Below, in pieces: positions 11,606 through 21,904 of a stretch of DNA of 64,000 nt. The notes under the pieces are model-generated. The model searched no databases and was not told the DNA's origin. It saw only the letters and a list, made by a program, of their open reading frames with translations. How positions within the stretch are numbered: the stretch's first letter is position 1; each line of letters begins with the position of its first letter. A program made the position numbers and the translations under genes. Origin of the DNA: Notamacropus eugenii (Eukaryota; Chordata; Mammalia; Diprotodontia; Macropodidae); contig NC_092877.1 in the NCBI RefSeq assembly GCF_028372415.1, positions 387,983,342-388,047,341 of the forward strand. Direction: 5' to 3'.

Positions 11606-12166
11606 GCTGGTCAGTGTCACTTCTTGGGGGTCAAGGCCCTGGACAGTCCCTGGTGGGGGGGCTGCCTGTTCCCCCAAGGAAGGGCTGCTCTGGAGCTGCT
11701 GACCATCTCTATGAGGAGTTAGCGAGGCCTCTGGAATCCTCTAGGCCATGAGCTCCTTGGGAGCCCTTCCTGAGGACCTAGACTTTGGGTATGGCTAAGA
11801 CACTGGGGGCTCTGAGGCCCACCTCCCAAGCTTATCCTGCCCCAAACAGAACCAGCTTTGTCCCACCAATTCCTCCCCAGTCTTTCGGTGCTTTGGACCG
11901 TGACCCGCGGGCTGTGCCCTCACTGTCCTGCCCCCACTACTGGGCCTCTGGCTCCATCCTCCAGGGCACAGAGGGTGGTCTTGGGCCCGGGACCTCAGAC
12001 CTTTCTGGCCTTTCCCCTCTTCTCATTCCTGCTTTCTCAGCCAGTACCCCATCCCTTCAGCCATAGGGCCTCACTCAAACAGGGCCCCTCTGTTGAGCCC
12101 CCATCCAACAGCCACGAACCAGGGGCTCCAGGGGAGGACGAGTGGACAGGCCTGACTAAGCCCAGC

Positions 12167-12172
12167 TTTATT
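12167..12172 (-). terminator. MYBBP1A: Poly(A) signal of MYBBP1A
   Basis: Reading the - strand, AATAAA occurs 33 bases beyond the TGA stop, implying a very short 3' UTR (about 55-65 bases). A second candidate, reading ACTTTATTTTTG on the - strand at about 12187-12195, gives no canonical hexamer. The convergent SPNS2 end is about 0.55 kb away, so the two transcripts do not obviously overlap. Confidence 0.8.
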
Positions 12173-12204
12173 GGACTGGGGTACAAAAATAAAGTCTCTG
12201 GTGC

Positions 12205-12745
12205 TCAGTGGGGGCCTCCCCTGGTCCCCAGCTTCTTTCGCAGCTGGGCCTTGGGGCCACCGCTCCCCACTGTGGGAGGCAGCTTGGCCTTTTTCTCCAG
12301 GGAGGTGGCCGGGGGAGCAGCATCCAGTACGCCCTTCCTCTTCCTGCCTTGGAAGTCCTTTCTGGGCTCCTCAGAGCCTGGTGCTGGGCTCCCTGAGGCT
12401 CTGTTCACCACAGCCTTGGTCTGGCTGGGTTTCAGGGCAGGGGTCCCCAAAGGTGAGCGTGGACCCTCCGTGGTACCATTGACCTGGGGCCCTGGCGGTG
12501 GCTGACGCTGTTTTGGCTTCCTCCTCCTCTTCCTCTTCCTCTTCCCTGCGCCCTCTGTGGTGGTGGCAGTGGTGGCAGTGGCAGCAGGTCTCTCCTTGCC
12601 ACCCTCAGGGGCTGCAGGCCCCTCCTGGCGCCTCTTGCGTTTCTTGGTCTCGGGGAGGAAGCCCTTCTTCCTCTTGCGTCTCCCTGGCTCCTCAAGGGCC
12701 ACATCCTTGCTCTGAGGGGCTCTGACCTTGTCCTCCTTGGGGCGC
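12205..12745 (-). CDS. MYBBP1A: MYBBP1A exon 27, basic C-terminal tail and stop
   Basis: The last exon is 541 bases and starts after a TAG acceptor. Its first base completes a glutamine codon and is followed by RPK, matching the human junction from memory. It encodes about 179 residues rich in K, R, P and T. Clusters such as RRKRKKGFLPETKKRKRR and GKRKRKRRRKPKQR look like nuclear and nucleolar localisation signals. It ends LGTRGGPH and TGA at 12205-12207. Confidence 0.94.
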
Positions 12746-15700
12746 CTATAAGTGAGCAACCCCGTGTGAGTGCCCTGTAGGGAAACCCCTGCCCCTGGAC
12801 ACCCACCCCCCCAAGCCCCAGGTACATACTGGATGCCCAGCAGCTTCAGGGCCTGCCAGGTGAGGTCGGAGAGGCGGCCCGTGGTGCCCAGGCAGTCACT
12901 TTGCTGCAGCGTCTGCAGCACGGCCAAGGGGGCCTCCAGGCCCGTGGGCAGCTTCTGTAGAGATGAGGGAGCCCCATGGCTGCAGGCAGAGCAGGGCATC
13001 CAGGGCAGATAGAGGGCTCCCAGCCAGAAGTCAGACTGAGGGAAGGACATCTCCAGGGGAAGCCCCAGACCCTACACCCCCCGTCCCCCACCTCACCTCC
13101 TCCTTCACAGTCCTGATGAGGAACACGAGGAGCTCCAAGGCCTTGAACATCTTGAGGCGGGCTTTTTTGTTCACGGCCTTGCCCACTATTCTCAGACTCT
13201 GAGGGAAGAGAGAGTCATGCAGTAGCTGCCCTGGGTGCTAACAAGGAGTCTGAGCTTCCCAGCAGCAGGGCAGTGCTGCATGGCCCACATACCTCAGTGG
13301 TCTGCCTGACGCTGTCCCCAATCAGCTCCCGCCAGGCCGGGCCCTCCAGGGCCTGCTTCAGCTCCCGCATCTGCAGGGCCTTGAGGAGCATCAAGCAAGC
13401 CTGGGCCTGAAAGGTCATGAAGAAGAGACTGTGTCCCTGGTGGTCACCAGCCCCAAGTGCCCCAGCTGGCTGCTCCCTCCTTCCCAGGGGTCTGTGGCAG
13501 GGCCTGCTCCCAGCCCAGGCAGAGTCCAGAGCTGAGGCCAATTCATGTCAGATATGCAGGCACAGGCAAGACCCCTGGGTTTGTGACCCTGGGCTTCTGG
13601 GGGGATGGCTGCAGATCTGAGACCCTTTGGACCTTCTGTAATCAATGAAGGCCCCAAGCCACCCTTTGTCCCCTTCTCATGCCACAGGCCCCTTCCTGCT
13701 GGTCAATGACCCTGCTGCTGGCTGGAAACGGAAGCAGTGGCCAGGCAGGGAAGCAGGCCCTTTGTCTGGTGCCCCAAGGCCCAAGCCCCCAGCCTTGTCC
13801 AAGACTTGCCTGGTGATAAGGCCGGACTCCAGTGGTGATGAACGGGAGGATGACGGGGACCAGCTGCTGGCAGATCATCTGGGGAGAGAACAGACAACCA
13901 CTGACCACACTACTCTGCCCAGCTAGGGCGCCCACTGTTCCCTACCCACACTCCCAGGAGGGACCACCCAAGACTCCCCAGGCCTAAGGACACGCATCCC
14001 CAGGGCTGGAGGCACGAAGCCACAGAGCTCACACTCACCGGGTGACGGGTGAACAGATCCACAAACATAGCAGCCGTGAAAGGGCTGTTCCGCTTGGACA
14101 GGAAGCTGGTCAGTGCCTCAGTGTACAGGTGTGTCACTCGGGCCAGGTCCAGGCAGCTGGAGCCCTACAGGGGCACAAGAGTGTCCAGTGGAGCTGGGCA
14201 CACCAGCCAGCTGGCCAGACACCTCCTGGTCTGGCAGTGGGGCCTGCGTAAGCCTCCCCCCTTTCCCAGTTCTGCCTTCCCAGGGATGTAAGGGGCTCAC
14301 CTCCGCTTGGGGGAGGACGCTGACTTTCCGCTGCTTCTTTGGGGACAGGGGAGCTGGCGCCTTGGCGGTGTTCCCCTTCAGAACCCGGAGCAAGTAGAGG
14401 GAAGCGCTGAGGGCACAAGGAAGGGGGCACAGGCTCAGGCCTCCAACTATGGATTGGTCTGGGAAAGCTTGGATCCCTCCCACCTGCAGCAAAGCTGGCC
14501 CTGCCCCACCTGAGCTCCTTCGAGGCCCCTCACCTGAAGTGGTAGAGGGCGACAGCAGAATCCACCTGGCGGCCAGCCTGCTGCACCAGCCGTTCCAGCA
14601 TGGCATGGAGGTCCTCGGCCCGGTCCGCCACACTGTGGCAGTACTGTTTGGCTCGGCACAGCTGGTTCCTGCCAGGGAGAGATGGGGGGGGCCCCCCCTC
14701 ACATGTGCTAGGACCTCCCCCCAACTCTACGGGTGTCCCACAGGATGCAACCCTTGCCCATAGGTGCAGGAGCATACTCACGTGAAGATGTCAGCGGTCT
14801 TGCGCAGGAAGTCCTGCTCCTGCTTGGCAGAGTTGCGACTCATGCTGCGCTCGATGACAGCCAACAGTGGCTCTACCAGCTCCAGAACCAGAGGGTTCTC
14901 AGGCTGCTTGGTCAGGAACCCCTCCACCAGGTCCAGAACCTGCAAGACTGGAGTGGTGGGAAGCTGCCCCCTGGACTCCCACAATCTGCTTCCCTGCCCC
15001 CTGCCCTGCCCCCTACCCCACCTTGATCTTAAAATCACAGCGAAGGTTCTTCTCCTTCTGTACCGCGTCCTTCTCCCGCCTCTTGGCCTGCGCACGCAGC
15101 TTCTGCTCTGCAAAGAGGCTGGAGAGACGTGCATCCAGGGCCATCATGGCATCATCGTCCAGCTCCTCCTCACTGCTCTCGCCATCGGCATCCTGGCAGA
15201 AGCAGATGTTGCTGGGGGGCTCAGGGCCCCGACAACCCTGTGCCCATCCCCACCTGAGGCCAGCCTTCTGACTCACCAGCGCCTTGCCCGCCTGAAGCAC
15301 ATTCATCAGCTGCTGCCGGAAGCCACCATCCACCTCTTCGTCACTGGCGCTGGCCTGGTCTTCGTCCTCACTTGCCTCACTGTCATCCGACCTGCCCTCG
15401 TCCTCATCCCCGTCCAAGTCCTCCTCACTCTCATCCTGCGGCACAGGCCAGGCTTCGTCCCAACCCTGTGCCCCATCCACAGTGCCCTCATCCCTGGCCC
15501 CTAGACATCCCATGCCTGTTCTCTACCTCCCCAGCTTCCTCCAGCCTCTTCTTCTGGCCAGGCTCCTCCATGACCACTACTGTCCCATCTTCCTCCTGGT
15601 CAGGGTCTAGCACCTGGAGATGAGCAGGGGGTGGGGTGATTTCCCAGGCAGGGTGCTGTGGCCTCTACCCCCAGCCAGCCCAAGGCCCCAACTCACATCC

Positions 15701-18700
15701 AGGATCAGCTGCAGAGCCTTCCTGTTTAGGTGTGGGCAGACGCGGGTGAACACACCACGACAGACCTGGCGCATGAGGCGGCTTGGCTGGGACAGCAGCG
15801 CCAGCAGGATCTCCACCATCACCTCCACCCACTGGGGCTCCTCCGCACCTTCAAAAGAGAGCTGCAGGTCAGGCCCAGGCAAACCCGGAGCAACGTGGCC
15901 AGCAAGGCCCCCAGTCCTGGCTATGCTATATCCCCCTCCTCCCCACGGGCTGGCCACACACTGCCCTGAGGGTCTGTTGAATGCAGTGACCAGGGACTAC
16001 CAGACTCTGGAGGGGCTGGAGCTGACCATCCTGCTGCCTGGGGACACGGGGCAGGAGGGGCCTGCTCCTTGGGGACACAGGGCAGGAGGGGCCTGCTCGA
16101 TGGGGACTGCCACTTGCCCTGGGCCTGGTGTCTGGGCTCACCGGCTGCTGCCACCTTCTTGGCCTTCTTGGCCTTCTTGTCCAGGGCTTTCTCAATGCAG
16201 CTCTGTAGGTCATCCAAGAGGCTGACGCACTCACCAGGTGCCTGGAAGAAAGGAGAGAACGGGAGCTGTGACTCCTGAGGTGGCTAGGGTCTGGGGATCA
16301 TAAGGCTGTTTGGCCCCCACCTTGCTGGACCCTGAACCACCTGTCAGCCCGAACCCCAGCCTGGACAGCAGGAGCAGAGGTCCAGAGGGGAGAGGCAAGC
16401 CAAAGATCAGAAACTGGAAATATTATCCCCCAGATATGCTGACTCATTCCTGCCCCCGGCACTTGGGGTGTGCAACCCTGCTGCCAATCTCGGCCTCAGT
16501 CACCACATTTATAAAACAGGACCAATACCAGTCCCGCTTCCCAGACACACCCACAAAGAGGCCAACCCCACTTGGCCTGCACCCGGAGGTGCAGCAGGAT
16601 GGGAACAGCACTGGGGGAAGACCTGCCTCTGGGGGGCAGTACCAGGGGGTACCTACCTTGAAAAGGTGGATGCCCACCAGGAGTAGGAGCTGCTGGAAGG
16701 CCATGATCTCAGCCTCATGCCTGTTCTTGACCCGCTGCTGCAGGAGCTCTGTGGACTGCAGCATCCTGCAGACACGAGGGTCAGCAGGGGCCCTGGGAGG
16801 GCACACTACCCTCCCTCCCCAGGCTCCCCAGGCTCACCGATCCCAGGCAGCCTTCTCCTCCGCACTGAAGGGCTTCACAAGTTGGACATTCTTACTGTGG
16901 GACAGCAGGAAGTCCGCGTACTGCACCAGGTGCTGGATCCAGAGCTGGCCATCCGCCATCACGCCGTGGCCAGCCTTCCCTTTGGGCAGGCTTAGTGCTG
17001 CTTTGGGGGCTTCTCCCAGCAAGGGCAGGGAATTCAGGGTCTGCAGCAAACTGGTGAAGCAGGTCAGCCATCACGCCACCCAGCCTAGAACCCAACCCAG
17101 GCCTAGAACCCACTGCCTGGACAGTACCTAGAAGCACACAGACAGCACAGGCTCTGACACTAGCCCCACGACCTCAGGCCCCGCATTTCACTGACGATTC
17201 CGACCTTGCCCATTTGTAAGGTGGGAGTGATTGCTCTACTCCTCTCACTATAGTTCAAGGATGCCAGCATTTATTACACAGCAGCGGGGGCCAGGACAAG
17301 GCAGGGCCGTGGGCAGGGGAGGCTGGGCTGAGAAGGGGCCCCAAGGGAGGTACTGGGGAGCCAGTCGGCTCCTGGGACCTGAGGGGTGGGTCAGAGATGG
17401 GCCTTCAGGTCAGGGTCAGCAGAGGGAGAGGTAGCTGCATCTGGCAGCCACGGGGAGGGGGCAGGAGGCAGGAGTCAGGAGAAAGGGCCCCTCTGCAGGG
17501 GGATGAGGCTAAGCTGCGGCACATGGCACTGGTGCCCATCCCCTCCCCTGCATTCAGATGGTGCTCACCCTAACTAGAGTTACCCCAAGTGCGCGCTTAC
17601 TCAGTGACTGCCCAAATCCACCAGGAAGGACCCACCTGAAGAAGGCGTTCCCAGAGATGTCCCTGCTCTCACTGTCCAGTGGCACAGAGATCTGCTGCTC
17701 TGACTCAGGAATGTCCTTGGAAAGTTTCTTTGTCTCAAAGAATGAATGGAAAAAACAGAACCTGGTAGGGACAGGAAAAAAAGTGACTGCAAACAGAGGC
17801 AGTGGTCAGGGAGGACATGAGTGGGTCTAAAGAGCACAGGCCCAGAGCATGGGTGCTCCATGCCTGCCTCTCCTCTCGGGCTAACCGTGTGGGCTGGGGC
17901 AGTTGGTTTCCATCCCCCCTCGTCACTGGTTCCCAGCCTCCTCCTGGGCCCCACCCTGGAACTCCAGGGTGCACAGGGAACCTCTGGGTTCACTCTCCTG
18001 GGTATCACACTGACAGGCTAAAGTGGAGGACAAGGTTACCGGGGACCAAGCAGACAGAGAGCAAGTCTTTGAACCAGGAAAACCAGGGGTCAAGGCCTAA
18101 TGGACCCAAACTTGCACAGAACCCTGGGCCAAGTCGTAAAGAAGGAGCTGCCCTGCCTTGGTGGAGACAGTGTGCTGACTTGGGAGCACCTTCATTACAG
18201 AGAAAGGGGAGAATAATGGATTTAGAACTGGGCCTTGGGAGTCGTGTAGCGCAACCAACCTCATCTAACGGATGCGAGAAGAGAGGTGCAGAAGAGGAGA
18301 GGCCACCTGAGGTCCAGTGGGTGGTGCCTTCTTGAGCTAGAACTTGCCTTTAAGGCTTCTGATCTGTCTGCTCCCCATACCCCCCAGGCTTGGTACCCGG
18401 TAGGACCCCCCCGGCTCTCCCACCTGGCTATGCCCATGATGAAGGCTTCATCCTTTGTCACCTGGGGATTCTCCACGATGCTGGTCAGTCTCTGAATGAG
18501 CCATTTTCGCAAGCGACACACAGACTTCTCAGACCTGAGGGGAGAACAGACAGGTTGATGCCAGCTATCCCCAGGCAGTGTTGCCCTCAACGCCTCTCAA
18601 GGGGCACCTGGGCACTCACGTCACTACACGCCCACTCTCAGCCTCCACCGCGTTCTTCTTTTGCCGGCTGGTACTGAAGTCGAGGCAGCAGCTAAGATCA

Positions 18701-21700
18701 GGCCGTAGGAACATGTCTTGTAGCCAGCTGCTGTAGCGGTGCAACACCTCAGGCCGCAGGTGCCTCACCACTGACCACAGGCTGGGCACCACCGGGTAAC
18801 CCTGGTTGGTGAGGGAGGAGAAGGCCACCAGCACCGCCAGCTGCTTCTCAGGGTCTGTACAGCCCTCCAGGAAGGAACCCACGTACTTCTCCATCTCTGG
18901 GGCAAACTTGAACCTTGAAGGGAGCTGGAGGACGAGGACAATCAGGGAGGGAGTGTTCCAGCTCAGGTCTGTGCCCCTCCCTGGCCTTGGCTTCCCAGGC
19001 CAGGCTAGAAGCTGGCTCTGCACCCTCCACTCCCCCCACCCCATACGCATCAGCGTCTACCTGGGCTGAGAGCACGTGGTCACCATATCGAAGCATCACT
19101 TCTCCGTGGAGGACCATGTGGAGCTGCTCCAATGATAGCAAGGGCAGGGCACTGCCCAGCAGGCGGAAGGCCGTGTAACTGGGGAGGGACGAGGGCGTCA
19201 AAGCCTCTTCTTCCTCCTCAGAGGGTCTGTTCCCCACCACCATGCCCCCAATGTCCTTCGATTCCAGTGAAGCTCGCCTGACCTGATGACTTATGGGACC
19301 GCACCCCCCCCCCCCCCCCCCCCCCCCGGGACAAGTTGAGGCTAGAGAGACGCCATGTGAGGGGCCTGGCCAGGTCTGGCTCAGGTGTCTGAGGACAAGG
19401 GGGGTGGGAAGCCTGCCAGACACACACCTGCTGGGCCCAGAATGCTCCTGAAGAAGCCCATCCTCCACCACACCCTTCCAAAAGAGCTCAAAGGTGCCCT
19501 CCTGGAGAGCGATGCGCATCAGATCCAGTGCCACAGGGGGCAGTACCTTCTCCTTCTTCACAGTCTTAGCTGCAGCGTTTAAAACTTCCACCAACCTAGA
19601 GAAGTTTGCAAACAAAAAGAAAGTATAAATACGTCCTGGGACCCCAAGGGAGGAGTCCTGACTCTAGTCTGAGCCACTGGATGGATCTGGAAACGGAGGG
19701 CCCAAGAAGGGGAGAAGGGGCTGCCCGAGCTGTCAGGGCAGCGACCTGCATGGGGAAGTGCCCGACAAACCCAGAGGCTCAGAGCCTCGGACGCCCACGA
19801 GAGGCAAGCTCTCTCACACCCGGCAGGCCTGACCCAGGAGCTGCCCCTGGCCATCTGTCTCCCTGCCAGGCTGGCCCAGGCTCCCCCCACTCAGCCACAC
19901 CTGGGCACGGTCTCCTCGGTGACTACCGCTGCAGAGCCCAGCAGCTTCTTCAGCTTCTTGGGCTGCAGGACACCTGGGAACCTCTGCAGTCCCACCAGGA
20001 GGAGCTGGAGCTGGTCAGGGCTGCTGAGGGCCGAGGAGAAGTCGGCCTGCAGGACGCTCAACAGGGCCGCCTTAAACACGGGCTCCGAGACCTGAGGGGG
20101 AGAGGCAAGGCTGCAGGGGGCGCCGGGAGCGGCCAGCTGCCTCAGGTTCCCTCTCCGTAAAGCCGGGCCCTTCAGCTGCTCTTGTCCGGCCTCACCTCCC
20201 GGAGGATGTCCACCAGCGTGCGATGAGGCAGGTCCTGAAGGTGGTTCCGGTACCGGGCCAGGCTCCGCAGGAGCTGGACGGCCTCCACCAGGACCTCATG
20301 GTCCTGCGCAGGGAAAGGGCAGAGGTGGAGGTGGGCAGCGGGCAAGGACGGGTGCGGCCCCTCAGCCCCCCAGGGCCCCTGCCCCGCTCACCTTCGCCAG
20401 GCGGCCGGACTGGAACAAGGCCAGGACCCCGAACACGGTCCCGAAGGCGGCGTTCCGCAGGCGCTTCTGCAGGACAGGGAGGCTGTGAGCCCGAGTCCTA
20501 GGCGCCCGGGGGGCTCCAGGGACCCGGATGGGGGGGGGGGGGGGGAGGGCTCCAGGGACCGGGATGGGGGGGGCTCCAGGGACCCGGATGGGGGGGGGCT
20601 CCAGGGACCCGGACAGGGGGGGGGGGCTCCAGGGACCCGGATGGGGGGGGGCTCCAGGGACCCGGACAGGGGGGGGGAGCTCCAGGGACCCGGATGGGGG
20701 GGGGCTCCAGGGACCGGGACAGGGGGGGGGCTCCAGGGACCCCGATGGGGGGGGGCTCCAGGGAGCCGGATGGGGGGGGGGGGCTCCAGGGACCCGGATG
20801 GGGGGGGGGCTCCAGGGACCCGGATGGGGGGGGGGGGCTCCAGGGACCCGGATGGGGGGGGGGGCTCCAGGGACCCCGATGGGGGGGGCTCCAGGGACCC
20901 GGACGGGGGGGGGGCTCCAGGGATCCCGATGGGGGGGGGCTCCAGGGACCGGGATGGGGGGGGGGGCTCCAGGGACCGGGATGGGGGGGGGGCTCCAGGG
21001 ACCGGGATGGGGGGGGCTCCAGGGACCGGGATGGGGGGGGGGCTCCAGGGACCGGGATGGGGGGGGCTCCAGGGACCGGGATGGGGGGGGGCTCCAGGGA
21101 CCGGGATGGGGGGGGGCTCCAGGGACCCGGATGGGGGGGGGGGGCTCCAGGGACCCGGATGGGGGGGGCTCACCTTCCTCTCCAGGTCGTGCTTCTCGCG
21201 GATCTGCTCCCAGACGCTGCGCAAGGGGACGTCCTCCAGGGCCTGCAACACCTGCCAGAGCGCGCGCTAGGCGGAGCCCCCCCCAGCAGCCCCTCCCCCA
21301 GGGCCCCCCGCCCCGGTCCCCCCCAGCAGCCCCTCCCCCAGGGCCCCTCCCCCAGGGCCCCCCTCACCTGGCTCAGGGCCAGGCTGAAGCCCGGCCTCGC
21401 CGCCTCCCGCGTGGCGCCCAGGCCCTCGATGAGCCGCTTCAGGGCGTACTGGAGCTCGGCCCCCTGCGGGGCGGAGGGGGGAGGAGGGGAGAATGAGGCC
21501 CGGCCCCCGGCGCCCTGACCCCCGACTCTCGGCTCCCCGATCCCCGATCCCCGGAGCCCCGATCCCAGGCCCCCCGGCCCCCGGCCCGGCCGCACCTGGG
21601 GCCGCGTCCGCAGCCGCTCCACCAGCGCCGCCGTGGCCGCCAGCCGCTCGTCCTGGGCCGGCTTGGCGATGCCCCAGAACAGGTCCAGGAAGTCCCGGCT

Positions 21701-21904
21701 CTGCTGCAGCAAAGGCGTCGGCGGCGCAGGGGCAGCGGCGGGGGAGGGGGCTCGCTCCTCCGCCCCGGCGGCCCCCCGCTCGTCTTCGGCCGCCGCCGCC
21801 TCCGCGGGCTCCAGCTTCAGCTCCGCCGCCGCCTGCTCCGCCGCCTGCTCCGCCGCCGCCGCCCGCGATCCCCGCGTTCTCCGCAGGCTCCGAGTCCCCA
21901 CCAT
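12205..21904 (-). CDS. MYBBP1A: MYBBP1A, MYB-binding protein 1A (complete, 27 coding exons)
   Basis: MYBBP1A is a nucleolar protein of the Pol5 / DNA polymerase phi-like family. It takes part in rRNA synthesis control and ribosome biogenesis, and binds MYB, RELA, PGC-1alpha and p53-related factors. I joined 27 exons in frame. Every junction keeps phase, giving about 1381 residues against about 1328 in human. The fit to the family is clear: SREFLDLFW-type start (SRDFLDLFWGIAKPAQ), YALKRLI.GLG, FGVLALFQSGRL, FKFAPEME.YVGSFLEGC, FCFFHSFFETKK, MAFQQLLLLVGIHL, VEILLALLSQPSRLMRQV, FRQQLMNVLQAGKAL, LASLFAEQKLR-like LSSLFAEQKLRAQ, YLLRVLKGNTA, SFLSKRNSPFT and the basic KKRKKGFLPETKKRK-like tail. The body is an alpha-helical HEAT/ARM-like array, then an acidic stretch (about residues 754-850), then a lysine/arginine-rich C-terminus (about 1202-1381) with nuclear and nucleolar localisation signals. 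The start chosen is the first in-frame ATG, at 21904, with a good context (A at -3, G at +4). No break is seen. Confidence 0.96.
12830..13878 (-). CDS. MYBBP1A: MYBBP1A exons 23-26
   Basis: Exon 23 is 13810-13878 (MICQQLVPVILPFITTGVRP), exon 24 is 13293-13400 (ACLMLLKALQMREL), exon 25 is 13097-13198 (SLRIVGKAVNKKARLKMFKA) and exon 26 is 12830-12954 (KLPTGLEAPLAVLQTLQQ). Two splice features are unusual. The donor of exon 23 is GC rather than GT (CAG then GCAAGT). Exon 24 has two possible CAG acceptors 6 bases apart; the inner one matches the known protein best. Exon 26 ends CA then GTATGT. Confidence 0.9.
14039..14939 (-). CDS. MYBBP1A: MYBBP1A exons 19-22
   Basis: Exon 19 is 14782-14939 (VLDLVEGFLTKQPENPLVLE), exon 20 is 14534-14668 (NQLCRAKQYCHSVADRAEDL), exon 21 is 14301-14406 (ASLYLLRVLKGNTAKAPA) and exon 22 is 14039-14164 (GSSCLDLARVTHLYTEALTS). 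All introns are GT-AG and short (113-365 bases). Helical repeat character continues through these exons. Confidence 0.93.
15022..16241 (-). CDS. MYBBP1A: MYBBP1A exons 14-18, including the acidic region
   Basis: Exon 14 is 16142-16241, exon 15 is 15697-15848, exon 16 is 15527-15613, exon 17 is 15277-15435 and exon 18 is 15022-15192. Exon 14 holds a lysine/alanine stretch (DKKAKKAKKVAAA). Exons 16-18 encode the acidic segment, with runs such as DESEEDLDGDEDEG and SEASEDEDQASASDEEVDGG, followed by ALDARLSSLFAEQKLRAQ. Serines embedded in acidic residues are typical casein kinase 2 contexts, which is an inference. Confidence 0.93.
16657..18534 (-). CDS. MYBBP1A: MYBBP1A exons 10-13
   Basis: Exon 10 is 18424-18534 (SEKSVCRLRKWLIQRLTSIV), exon 11 is 17636-17761 (FCFFHSFFETKKLSKDIPES), exon 12 is 16838-17050 (LLQTLNSLPLLGEAPKAAL, later WIQHLVQYADFLLSHSKNV) and exon 13 is 16657-16765 (MLQSTELLQQRVKNRHEAEI). 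The introns after exon 10 and exon 11 are the larger ones (about 0.6 kb each) and hold only degraded SINE traces. Confidence 0.93.
18620..20091 (-). CDS. MYBBP1A: MYBBP1A exons 6-9
   Basis: Exon 6 is 19901-20091 (VSEPVFKAALLSVLQADFSS), exon 7 is 19428-19595 (LVEVLNAAAKTVKKEKVLPP), exon 8 is 19061-19178 (YTAFRLLGSALPLLSLEQLH) and exon 9 is 18620-18924 (LPSRFKFAPEMEKYVGSFLE). Intron 7 carries a run of 24 cytosines at 19304-19327. Confidence 0.93.
20196..21463 (-). CDS. MYBBP1A: MYBBP1A exons 2-5
   Basis: Exon 2 is 21368-21463 (GAELQYALKRLIEGLGATRE), exon 3 is 21174-21251 (VLQALEDVPLRSVWEQIREK), exon 4 is 20392-20466 (KRLRNAAFGTVFGVLALFQS) and exon 5 is 20196-20303 (DHEVLVEAVQLLRSLARYRN). All are phase 0 to phase 0. 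Intron 3 between exons 3 and 4 is almost filled by a G-rich minisatellite. Confidence 0.93.
20505..21172. repeat. G-rich minisatellite in MYBBP1A intron 3
   Basis: About 25 tandem copies of a unit of roughly 24-30 bases built as GGGCTCCAGGGACC, then CGGAT or GGGAT or CGGAC, then a G run of 6-14. Length differences between units come almost only from the G run. The repeat is C-rich on the transcribed sense strand (-) and G-rich on the template strand. The long glycine/proline frames on both strands are artefacts of the repeat. Confidence 0.97.
21596..21904 (-). CDS. MYBBP1A: MYBBP1A exon 1 with start codon
   Basis: The exon codes residues 1-103. After MVGTRSLRRTRGSR comes an alanine/glutamate low-complexity stretch (AAAAEQAAEQAAAELKLEP, later PSPAAAPAPPTPLL) longer than I recall for placental MYBBP1A. 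The conserved part SRDFLDLFWGIAKPAQDERL follows. The donor is GTGCGG, a slightly weak site. A GTG 54 bases upstream is in frame but is not an expected start. Confidence 0.92.

Noticed and set aside
20485-21518. Open frames of 260-320 codons on both strands over the MYBBP1A intron 3 array, rich in GGG and PPP motifs
   Set aside because: They are frames kept open by a tandem repeat without stop codons; the composition is pure repeat and the segment lies between two well-placed splice sites of MYBBP1A.
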